From positions 1-13,510 of the forward strand of contig JAUQWL010000056.1 of the NCBI GenBank assembly GCA_030835185.1: DNA of 13,510 nt, given 5' to 3'. Under the pieces are notes generated by a model. It had not been told where the DNA came from. It searched no databases and saw only the letters and a list, made by a program, of their open reading frames with translations. Below, one piece after another: positions 7,923 to 13,510 of the stretch. Made by a program: the position numbers and the translations under genes. Within the stretch, counting starts at the first letter, position 1. Every line of letters begins with the position of its first letter. The stretch is from Solirubrobacterales bacterium. Its GTDB lineage: Bacteria; Actinomycetota; Thermoleophilia; Solirubrobacterales; 70-9.

Positions 7923-9446
7923 CTAGGCCCAGTCCGGATTCTGACAGGCCATCTCGACCGCGCTGAACATCGCCTTTGCCTTGTTCAGCGACTCCTGGTA
8001 CTCGTATTCCGGGTTGGCGTCGGCGACGGTTCCGCCACCCGCCTGGATGTGTACCTGGCCGTCCTTGATCAGGGCGGTGCGGATGTGGATCGCCGTGTCC
8101 AGGTCGCCGTTCCAGGACAGGTAGCCGATCGCCCCGCCGTATGAGCAGCGCTTGACCGGCTCCATCTCGTCGATTATCTGCATCGCCCGGACTTTCGGGG
8201 CGCCGGAGAGCGTTCCGGCCGGAAGGGCAGAGCGCAGCACGTCGAGCGCTCCGAGGCCCTTCCTCAGCCTGCCGGTCACCCGGCTGACGATGTGCATCAC
8301 GTGAGAGTAGGTCTCGACCACCATCAGCTCTTCGACCTCGACCGAGCCGTACTCGGCGACCCGTCCGATGTCGTTTCGGGCGAGATCGACCAGCATGATG
8401 TGCTCGGCCCGCTCCTTTTCGTCCGCAATCAGCTCGGCGGCCAGCCGGCGGTCCTCCTCTTCGGTGCCACCGCGCGGCGAGGTACCGGCGATGGGACGGA
8501 TCTCGACCGTGTCACCGTAGACCTTGAGCAGCGGCTCCGGCGAAGCGCCGGCGACCTGGAAGTCGCCGAACTCGATGAAGTACATGTACGGCGACGGGTT
8601 GACCGCCCGCAGACCCCGGTAGATCGACAACGCCTCGACCGCGGTCCCGGCCGAAAAGCGCTGGGACGGCACCACCTGAAAGGCATCGCCGGCGTGGATG
8701 TATTCGATGATGCGCGAGACGATGCCTTCGAACTCCTCGCGCCCGAGGTTCGACTCGAACTCGGGGGGATCGATTGCGGCCGCGCCCTCGGCCTCCGGTA
8801 CGGGGCCCCGCAGCCGCTCCCGTACGGCGCCGATCCTGCCGGCCGCCTCGTCGTAGGCCTCGTCCACACCCGCTTCGCCGACGAAAGCGCAGGCGAGGAT
8901 CGTGGTCTCGTTGTGTAGATGGTCGAATATCACCATCACGTCGGAGATCATCAACGCGAGATCCGGCAGGCCGAGCGGATCCGGGTTGGGGTCGCCGAGC
9001 GGCTCGACGGTCCTGACCAGGTCATAACCGAACAGGCCGACCGCACCACCGGCGAACGGCGGCAGCCCGTCGACCCCGGCCACCCGATACTCGTCGAGGT
9101 AATCGGCGACTGCGGCGTACGGATCGGGCGCGTCGATCGTGCGCAGAGGAGCGGCCTCGCCCGACGTTGCGTCGCCCGGGTACTCGGCGAGCACGCCATC
9201 GGCCCAGCGGATCACCGCGTGCTGGCTCGTACCGAGGAAGGAGTAGCGGCCGACCTGGCCGCGCTCGGCCGATTCGAGCAGGAAGCACGGTCCCTTCCCC
9301 CGCAGTTTCAGCAGGGCGGAGACGGGGGTCTCACAGTCGTCGGTGAAACTCATGGTCACCGGGATCACGTTCGCATCTGCGGCCAGCTCTCGTGCGGCCT
9401 CGAGTCGCGGCGAAAGACGTTCCTTCAGGTCAGGCGCGGCGGCCAT
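7923..9446 (-). CDS. trpE: Anthranilate synthase component I
   Basis: TrpE converts chorismate plus ammonia (from TrpG) or glutamine to anthranilate and pyruvate, the committed step. The 507-residue product is full length. The N-terminal domain carries LLES (56-59), the element that binds tryptophan for feedback inhibition. The C-terminal chorismate-binding domain shows PIAGTSPRG (318-326), DLARNDIGRV (354-363), LPAGTLSGAPKVRAM (408-422), GGAIGYL (437-443) and QAGGGTVADANPEYE (468-482). The intact LLES motif argues that flux is controlled at least by end-product inhibition. This distinguishes it from salicylate or isochorismate synthases of the same fold, and the trp neighbours settle trpE over pabB. 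The ATG at 9446 overlaps hisIE by 17 bases and has GGAGG 6 bases upstream. Confidence 0.97.
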   Translation of the reverse strand: MAAAPDLKERLSPRLEAARELAADANVIPVTMSFTDDCETPVSALLKLRGKGPCFLLESAERGQVGRYSFLGTSQHAVIRWADGVLAEYPGDATSGEAAPLRTIDAPDPYAAVADYLDEYRVAGVDGLPPFAGGAVGLFGYDLVRTVEPLGDPNPDPLGLPDLALMISDVMVIFDHLHNETTILACAFVGEAGVDEAYDEAAGRIGAVRERLRGPVPEAEGAAAIDPPEFESNLGREEFEGIVSRIIEYIHAGDAFQVVPSQRFSAGTAVEALSIYRGLRAVNPSPYMYFIEFGDFQVAGASPEPLLKVYGDTVEIRPIAGTSPRGGTEEEDRRLAAELIADEKERAEHIMLVDLARNDIGRVAEYGSVEVEELMVVETYSHVMHIVSRVTGRLRKGLGALDVLRSALPAGTLSGAPKVRAMQIIDEMEPVKRCSYGGAIGYLSWNGDLDTAIHIRTALIKDGQVHIQAGGGTVADANPEYEYQESLNKAKAMFSAVEMACQNPDWA

Positions 9447-10047
9447 TCAGAACCTCCATCGCCCGGTCAAGCCCGATCCGGCGGGACTTGAGCAGAACGG
9501 CGAGGTGGTAGATCAGGTCGGCGGCTTCCTCGGCTACCCGCTCATCGCTCTCGTCGCGCACTGCCCGGGTCACCTCCTCGGCCTCCTCCATGACCTTGCC
9601 CGCGGCCAGATCGCCATTGTCGAGCAGGGTCACCGTGTAGCTGCCCACGGGGCGTTCGGCCGCCCGGGCGTCGAGGGTGCGCCCGAGCTCGGGCAGGGCC
9701 TCGCCGGAGGTCGGCCGGGGGGTCTGACCGTCCTCGAGTCGGCGGAAGAAGCAGGTGCGCTCGCCGGTGTGGCAGGCCGGTCCGGCCGGTTCGACCAGAG
9801 CGAGGACGGCGTCTCCATCGCAATCGATGCGCAGCTCGACCACCCTCTGGGTGTTGCCCGAGGTCTCGCCCTTTCTCCAGATCTCCTGGCGCGAGCGGCT
9901 GAAGAAGTGGACCTCGCCGGTGTCGAGGGTAAGCCCCAGAGACTCGGTATTCATCCAGGCGAGTGTGAGCACCTCGCCCGAACGCGAATCCTGGGTGATG
10001 CACGGCACCAGACCGTCTTCACCGAACCTGATGTCGACGGGGCTCAC
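9430..10047 (-). CDS. hisIE: Bifunctional phosphoribosyl-AMP cyclohydrolase / phosphoribosyl-ATP pyrophosphatase
   Basis: HisIE catalyses steps 2 and 3 of histidine synthesis: HisE hydrolyses PR-ATP to PR-AMP, and HisI opens the purine ring. Counting from the GTG at 10047 (205 residues), the HisI domain covers about 1-110. It has WRKGETSGN (57-65), the metal-binding Asp-Cys-Asp (76-78), Cys92-His93 and Cys99. The HisE domain covers about 120-205, with acidic metal-binding motifs EEAEEV (154-159) and EEAADLIYHL (173-182). The frame extends to ATGs at 10071 and 10128, but those overlap the lipoprotein gene, and conserved sequence begins only at DIRFGEDGL, so I prefer the GTG, 1 base after the upstream stop. 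It overlaps trpE by 17 bases. A his gene before trpE is known in actinobacteria, although there hisI and hisE are usually separate genes. Confidence 0.93.
   Translation of the reverse strand: MSPVDIRFGEDGLVPCITQDSRSGEVLTLAWMNTESLGLTLDTGEVHFFSRSRQEIWRKGETSGNTQRVVELRIDCDGDAVLALVEPAGPACHTGERTCFFRRLEDGQTPRPTSGEALPELGRTLDARAAERPVGSYTVTLLDNGDLAAGKVMEEAEEVTRAVRDESDERVAEEAADLIYHLAVLLKSRRIGLDRAMEVLNGRRA
9453..9457 (-). promoter_or_regulatory. Shine-Dalgarno of trpE
   Basis: GGAGG on the minus strand, 6 bases before the trpE ATG at 9446 and within the end of hisIE. It supports this start over the internal Met codons. Confidence 0.65.
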
Positions 10048-10048
10048 C

Positions 10049-10504
10049 TCAGCCACCGTTCCCGCCACCATTGCCATCCGGATCGTCCGTGACGCCGCCG
10101 GAAGGCGAATCGGCAGTCCCCTGGCCAAGGGTCAGGTACCAGTTGCCGTTCTCCTTGATGAACGGGGCTTCGCCGCTGCGCTCGGCGAAGGTGACCTTCG
10201 CCGTGTCGCCGTCGATCGAAATGTTCTCGACCACGAGCTCGGGCTGTTTGCCGGCCTGCTCGAGAATCTGGTTGGTCTCCTCCGCGCACTTGGCTCTGGA
10301 GCTGAAGGTTCCCGAGAAAGTGCTCGGCTGGAGCAGGTCACAGTAGGCCGCACCGTCCTTTTCGACGTTGGCGCGATTGATTTCGGTGACGACATCCTGG
10401 ATCGCCGCCGTGTCGGCTTCGGAACCGGAATCGTCCCCGCCGCAGCCGGAAATCGCGACTGCCGCAGCGGCCAGTACCAGCGCGACTCTGTTCGTCATCC
10501 TCAT
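10049..10504 (-). CDS. Small predicted lipoprotein of unknown function
   Basis: A 151-residue exported protein. The N-terminus is basic (MRMTNR), followed by an alanine-rich hydrophobic core and a lipobox ISGC with Cys21. It should therefore be cleaved by signal peptidase II and tethered to the outer face of the membrane. The mature part starts with an acidic linker (GGDDSGSEAD). Residues 33-128 (AAIQDVVTEINRANVEKDGAAYCDLL ... GNWYLT, abbreviated) alternate helix and strand in a way that resembles NTF2-like/DUF4878-type folds, where a closing Trp-Tyr strand is common; this is inference. Two Cys (about 55 and 73) could form a disulfide. The C-terminus is a flexible Gly/Asn/Asp tail. The ATG at 10504 is preceded by AGGA 7 bases away; another ATG lies at 10498. 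It is first in the hisIE-trp run, but nothing links it to tryptophan. Confidence 0.8.
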   Translation of the reverse strand: MRMTNRVALVLAAAAVAISGCGGDDSGSEADTAAIQDVVTEINRANVEKDGAAYCDLLQPSTFSGTFSSRAKCAEETNQILEQAGKQPELVVENISIDGDTAKVTFAERSGEAPFIKENGNWYLTLGQGTADSPSGGVTDDPDGNGGGNGG

Positions 10505-10510
10505 TGGTCA

Positions 10511-10516
10511 ATCCTA
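10511..10516 (-). promoter_or_regulatory. Possible -10 element for the lipoprotein-hisIE-trp run
   Basis: On the minus strand TAGGAT (TAnnnT form) ends 6 bases before the ATG at 10504, the geometry expected for a leaderless transcript. The same bases contain AGGA, which could simply be a Shine-Dalgarno. No -35 box is convincing. The 58-base gap from era to this gene is the only sizeable non-coding space upstream of the trp run, so a promoter around here is plausible. Confidence 0.3.
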
Positions 10517-10550
10517 CGGTTTGAGGCAACGGTCGCGGCTGACGCGGCGA

Positions 10551-10568
10551 GGGTGAGGATCCTCACTC
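10551..10568 (-). other. Palindrome overlapping the era stop codon
   Basis: GTGAGGATCCTCAC (10553-10566) is a perfect 14-base palindrome, extending to 18 bases with one G-U pair. It contains the era stop codon. In RNA it would form a 7-bp stem with a GAUC loop. It could be a weak terminator after era or a protein-binding dyad; there is no T tract. Confidence 0.35.
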
Positions 10569-11489
10569 GATGCCGAGGCGGTCGAGCATGTCGATGTCGC
10601 GACGCCACCGGCTCTTGTGTTTGACCTGAAGGTCGAGGTGCACGCGAGCGCCGAGTTCTTCCTCGATCACCTTGCGGGCACCGGTGCCTATCTCGCCGAT
10701 GCGAAAGCCGCGCTTGCCGATCAGGATGCCCTTCTGGGATTCGGCCTCGACCCAGATCTCGGCCTCGATCGTGACCAGGCCGTCCTCACGGGTACTGACG
10801 TTGCGGACCTTGACCTCGGCCGAGTGAGGGATCTCATCCCGGGTCCGGACCAGCACCTGGCCACGGATCAGCTCGGCCAGCAACAGCTCGAGCGGCTGGT
10901 CGGACCGGTCCTCCGGCGGATACATGAAATGGCCCTCGGGCATCAGCGAAGCGAGGTGCTGCCGAAGCTCGACGATACCTTCGCCTTTGAGGGCGCTGAT
11001 CGGAAATACCTCGTCCACACCCTTCAGCGAAGCAGCTTCCTGAAGTACCGGAACGACCTTTCGACCCAGGCGGTCTATCTTGTTGACCGCGCAGATCACC
11101 GGAATATCGAGCCTGGCGTCGAGCAACCCGGCGGCGATGTAGCGGTCTCCGGGACCGACCCCCTCCTCACCGTTTACGACCCGCAAAGCGACATCAGCGT
11201 CGGCCAGCTCTTTCTCGACCCGTTTCTGCATGCGGCTGGTCATCTCGTCACGCGGTCGCTGGACGCCCGGCAGATCGACCAGCACGATCTGGGTGCCGGC
11301 TTCGACGTCGGTGTCCACCCCGCGGATCGCCCGTCTGGTCGTCTGCGGCCGCACCGAAGCGATCGCAACGGTCGCGCCGACGAGAGCGTTGACCAGCGTC
11401 GACTTGCCGACGTTCGGGCGGCCGGCCAGGCCGACGAAGCCGGACCGCGTCGCCCGGTCGGGCAGCGGTGCCGGATCCGGGTCGCTCAT
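10563..11489 (-). CDS. era: GTPase Era, ribosome small-subunit assembly factor
   Basis: Era binds 16S rRNA near its 3' end and checks 30S assembly. The 308-residue product has the GTPase domain first: G1 GRPNVGKS (23-30), switch region RPQTTRR (48-53), G3 DLPGV (72-76, Leu in place of the usual Thr of DTPG), G4 NKID (136-139) and G5 SALKG (165-169). The C-terminal KH RNA-binding domain has GILIGKRGFRIGEIG (254-268) and ends VKHKSRWRRD, typical of Era. The ATG at 11489 overlaps the ybeY stop as ATGA. Pairing with ybeY and phoH fits a shared role in 16S rRNA maturation. It is the last gene of this operon; a palindrome covers its stop codon. Confidence 0.97.
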   Translation of the reverse strand: MSDPDPAPLPDRATRSGFVGLAGRPNVGKSTLVNALVGATVAIASVRPQTTRRAIRGVDTDVEAGTQIVLVDLPGVQRPRDEMTSRMQKRVEKELADADVALRVVNGEEGVGPGDRYIAAGLLDARLDIPVICAVNKIDRLGRKVVPVLQEAASLKGVDEVFPISALKGEGIVELRQHLASLMPEGHFMYPPEDRSDQPLELLLAELIRGQVLVRTRDEIPHSAEVKVRNVSTREDGLVTIEAEIWVEAESQKGILIGKRGFRIGEIGTGARKVIEEELGARVHLDLQVKHKSRWRRDIDMLDRLGIE

Positions 11490-11911
11490 GGGCCGGCCCC
11501 GCCTCGCTGCGTCGCTCCTCCGGGGCCGGCCGACTCGCCGGCACCGGAATCGGTGCGGGCCATGATCCGGTCCTGAATCGCCAGCATCTCGCCGGCGTCG
11601 GTCTCATGGTCGTATCCACACAGGTGAAGCACACCGTGGACTACCGCTTCGGTCACGTTCTCGCACTGGGCCTCGCATACGACCACGTCTCCGAGTTCAC
11701 GCGGGCCGGGACCACTTCCGTCCTCGTCAATCGGGAACGAGAGCACATCGGTCGGCCGGTCGCGGCCCCGGAACTCGCGGTTGAGGTCATGAATCCGGGT
11801 CTCGTCCACAAGTTCGAGTGCGAGGTGTCCTTCGTCGACATCGAGCTCTTTGAGCGTCGCGTGCACTGCCGGCCGGAAAGCGGCCGGCACGTCCGCGAGG
11901 TCGAGACTCAC
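11486..11911 (-). CDS. ybeY: Endoribonuclease YbeY (16S rRNA maturation), compact form
   Basis: YbeY is a metal-dependent endoribonuclease needed for 16S rRNA 3'-end processing and ribosome quality control. The 141-residue product has the metal-binding motif HGVLHLCGYDH with His92, His96 and His102, and the conserved block RGRDRPTDVLSFP (48-60). It is short in two places. The N-terminal strand region is brief, and only about 11 residues separate GDVVVC from HGVLHL, where most YbeY proteins have roughly 25-30. Conversely, residues 120-141 form a Gly/Ala/Ser-rich tail that looks disordered. The start is a GTG at 11911, overlapping the phoH stop (GTGA), with AAGG upstream. Its place between phoH and era is the classic arrangement. 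Confidence 0.93.
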   Translation of the reverse strand: MSLDLADVPAAFRPAVHATLKELDVDEGHLALELVDETRIHDLNREFRGRDRPTDVLSFPIDEDGSGPGPRELGDVVVCEAQCENVTEAVVHGVLHLCGYDHETDAGEMLAIQDRIMARTDSGAGESAGPGGATQRGGAGP

Positions 11912-12861
11912 TTCGAGCCTTCGCGCTCGGCGTGCCGGCCGTAGGCGGCGACGATGCGCTGAACGAGCCGGTGACGGACCACGTCATCCCCGCCGAAACG
12001 CACGAAGCTGACGTCGTCGATGTCGTCGAGGATCTCCCTCACGACGACCAGTCCGGAACGCCGCTCTTTCGGCAGGTCGATCTGGGTCACGTCGCCGGTG
12101 ACCACCATCTTCGAATTGAAGCCGAGGCGGGTCAGGAACATCTTCATCTGTTCGGGGGTGGTGTTCTGGGCCTCGTCGAGGATCACGAAGGCGTCGTTCA
12201 GGGTGCGGCCACGCATGAAGGCGAGTGGCGCAACCTCGATCACGCCCCGGTCGAAGTAGCCGTTGACCCGGTCCGGGTCGAGCATGTCGTACAGCGCATC
12301 GAACAGCGGACGCAGGTACGGATCCACCTTGGCCTGGAGATCCCCGGGGAGGAAGCCGAGGCTCTCGCCCGCCTCGACCGCGGGCCGGGTCAGGATGATC
12401 CTCTTGACGTCCCCCTCGACCAGCGCCGCGGCAGCCATCGCCACCGCGAGGAAAGTCTTTCCCGTTCCGGCGGGACCGATGCCGAAGGTGACCGTGTTTT
12501 CGCGGATCGAGTCGACGTAGAGCTTCTGGTTGACCGTCTTCGGCGCGACCCTGGTGTTGCGGTTGTGCCAGACGACGTCCTTGAGAACCTCCGAGCTCCG
12601 GCGGGAGGACTGGATCGCATTGGTCACCGAGTCGAGCGTGCCGGCCTCGACTTCGTGGCCGTCCTCGATCAGCTCGACCATCTCGTCGACCAGCCGCGCC
12701 GCCTGGTCCATCTCGACCTCTTCACCTTCAAGAGTGAGCAGGTTGCCGCGCAGATGGACCTTGCTGGTGGTGCGATCCCGGAGCGCTCTCAGTACAGAGT
12801 CGCCCGACCCGGCGAGCTCGGCGGCAACCGAGTTGTCCAGGGTCAGCGTCCTACGCGCCAA
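11908..12861 (-). CDS. phoH: PhoH-family ATPase (YbeZ-like)
   Basis: P-loop ATPase of the PhoH family, usually encoded next to ybeY and thought to act with it in RNA metabolism, possibly as a helicase. The 317-residue product has an N-terminal region (about 1-90) resembling the KH-like part of YbeZ proteins. The ATPase core carries Walker A GPAGTGKT (129-136), LTRPAVEAGESLGFLPGD (157-174), Walker B VILDEAQNTTPEQ (226-238) and the sensor VVTGDVTQIDLP (253-264). There is no PIN domain, so it is the short PhoH1 type. The start is a TTG at 12861, 4 bases after AAGGGG and overlapping the yqeY end by 11 bases. Both support it, although TTG starts deserve caution. phoH is kept as a family symbol. 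Confidence 0.94.
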   Translation of the reverse strand: MARRTLTLDNSVAAELAGSGDSVLRALRDRTTSKVHLRGNLLTLEGEEVEMDQAARLVDEMVELIEDGHEVEAGTLDSVTNAIQSSRRSSEVLKDVVWHNRNTRVAPKTVNQKLYVDSIRENTVTFGIGPAGTGKTFLAVAMAAAALVEGDVKRIILTRPAVEAGESLGFLPGDLQAKVDPYLRPLFDALYDMLDPDRVNGYFDRGVIEVAPLAFMRGRTLNDAFVILDEAQNTTPEQMKMFLTRLGFNSKMVVTGDVTQIDLPKERRSGLVVVREILDDIDDVSFVRFGGDDVVRHRLVQRIVAAYGRHAEREGSK

Positions 12862-13282
12862 GCTGCCCCTTGACCGCGTCGCTGACCCGTCTGGCGTCGG
12901 CTCGGCCGGCGACCTTCTCCTTCAGCGCACCCATGACCTGACCCATCTGCTTCGGACTCTCGGCGCCGGTGGCCTGAATCGCTTCGGCAACCATCGCGTT
13001 CAACTCGTCGTCGCTCAGCTGGGCGGGCAGGTAGCCGGCGATGAGTTCGGCCTCGAAGCTCTCTGCTTCGGCCTGTTCGCTCCGGCCGGCCCCGGCGTAA
13101 GCCTCGGCAGCCTCGAGCCGCTTCTTGCGCTCTCGCTGAAGAACTGCAATCTCGTCGCCCTTGCCCATCTTGGCGTCCTGCTGAAGCACGTCCTGGATCA
13201 TGCGTAGCGCCGATGAGCGGCGGCGATCGCCGGCCTTCATCGCAACGCGGGCGTCATCACGGATCTGTTCGACTGCTGACAT
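12851..13282 (-). CDS. yqeY: GatB/YqeY-domain protein
   Basis: A 143-residue cytoplasmic protein that matches the stand-alone YqeY family, related to the tail domain of GatB, the tRNA-dependent amidotransferase subunit. Family hallmarks are the helical N-terminal part with a conserved Leu-Arg-Met (SALRMIQ, about 24-30), the central FEAELIAGYLPAQLSDDEL, and the C-terminal MGQVMGALKEKVAGRADARRVS typical of the GatB tail. The molecular role is not settled; binding to tRNA or ribosome-linked functions have been suggested by homology. The ATG at 13282 has no Shine-Dalgarno, but a TACGCT ends 6 bases before it. It heads the yqeY-phoH-ybeY-era operon and overlaps phoH by 11 bases. Confidence 0.93.
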   Translation of the reverse strand: MSAVEQIRDDARVAMKAGDRRRSSALRMIQDVLQQDAKMGKGDEIAVLQRERKKRLEAAEAYAGAGRSEQAEAESFEAELIAGYLPAQLSDDELNAMVAEAIQATGAESPKQMGQVMGALKEKVAGRADARRVSDAVKGQLGA

Positions 13283-13288
13283 GAATCA

Positions 13289-13294
13289 AGCGTA
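13289..13294 (-). promoter_or_regulatory. Possible -10 element giving a leaderless yqeY transcript
   Basis: On the minus strand TACGCT (TAnnnT) ends 6 bases before the yqeY ATG. No Shine-Dalgarno exists there, and only 32 bases separate yqeY from the upstream stop codon, so a leaderless promoter would explain the start. The -35 position holds only a poor match (TGATCG with a 17-base spacer). Confidence 0.35.
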
Positions 13295-13314
13295 CCTGAG
13301 CGGATGAAAGGCGA

Positions 13315-13510
13315 TCACGCCCAATCGGCTTCTTCCATTCCCTCAAGCTCAAGACCGTCTTCGTCACCGAAGTTCTCGGGGAAAACCACCAGGATCGAAC
13401 CTTGACCGGTTACAGAAGGGGCCAGCAGTCCAGCGAAACGCGAACGGGCTACCATCGCGCCCGCAGCCCGGCAGGCCGTCAGGGAAAGATCTTCGTACTT
13501 CCCGGGCTCT
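13315..13510 (-). CDS. C-terminal end of a probable RES-domain protein (partial)
   Basis: An open frame enters from the right edge and ends at a TGA at 13315-13317; 64 C-terminal residues are visible. The pattern is a helix (LTACRAAGAMVARSRF), then GLLAPSV, a Gly turn, and a strand ILVVFPENFGD followed by an acidic tail ending EEADWA. This resembles the end of RES domains, whose hallmark is a (G)LL.PS segment followed by a hydrophobic strand ending in F-P/D. RES proteins include toxins that consume NAD+ and are usually paired with an Xre-type antitoxin. The catalytic N-terminal part and any partner lie outside the window, so both the family and a toxin role are inference. Confidence 0.55.
   Translation of the reverse strand, partial: EPGKYEDLSLTACRAAGAMVARSRFAGLLAPSVTGQGSILVVFPENFGDEDGLELEGMEEADWA

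Noticed and set aside
10505..10562. Tryptophan attenuator, T-box or leader peptide upstream of the trp run
   Set aside because: The gap is only 58 bases, with no short frame containing consecutive Trp codons and no T-box-like structure. The other gaps (3976-4069, 5315-5444) also show none.

Overview
This window is a dense, GC-rich stretch of ordinary bacterial chromosome. Every gene I can support lies on the minus strand, so transcription runs from the right edge to the left. High GC, GTG and TTG starts, stop/start overlaps of a few bases and the gene order (yqeY-phoH-ybeY-era, then hisIE-trpE) suggest a high-GC actinobacterium. A deep lineage such as Thermoleophilia is my best guess, but that is inference from gene style rather than a marker gene.

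Layout in order of transcription: (1) At the right edge is the C-terminal end of a probable RES-domain protein. (2) Next is an RNA/ribosome maintenance operon: yqeY, phoH-like ATPase, ybeY and era, each overlapping the next by 4-11 bases. (3) After a 58-base gap come a small predicted lipoprotein and then hisIE-trpE-trpG-trpD-trpC. This run makes indole-3-glycerol phosphate precursors from chorismate, with one histidine enzyme in front. (4) A membrane-anchored HtrA-type serine protease interrupts the tryptophan genes, with GC-rich hairpins on both sides of it. (5) The cluster resumes with trpF-trpB-trpA, followed by a 64-residue two-helix membrane protein and a 6-phosphofructokinase. That last gene ends at a perfect 8-bp hairpin at the left edge.

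Together the trp genes encode all seven activities from chorismate to tryptophan (TrpE, TrpG, TrpD, TrpF, TrpC, TrpA, TrpB), and the key catalytic residues I checked are in place. I see no tryptophan leader peptide, T-box or operator. Features most worth a second look are the phosphofructokinase, which carries the pyrophosphate-type residue pair Asp104/Lys124; the hairpin-flanked htrA inside the trp cluster; the tiny membrane protein between trpA and pfkA; a compact YbeY; and the RES fragment at the edge. I do not see a defence island, mobile element, CRISPR array, RNA gene or clearly new system here.
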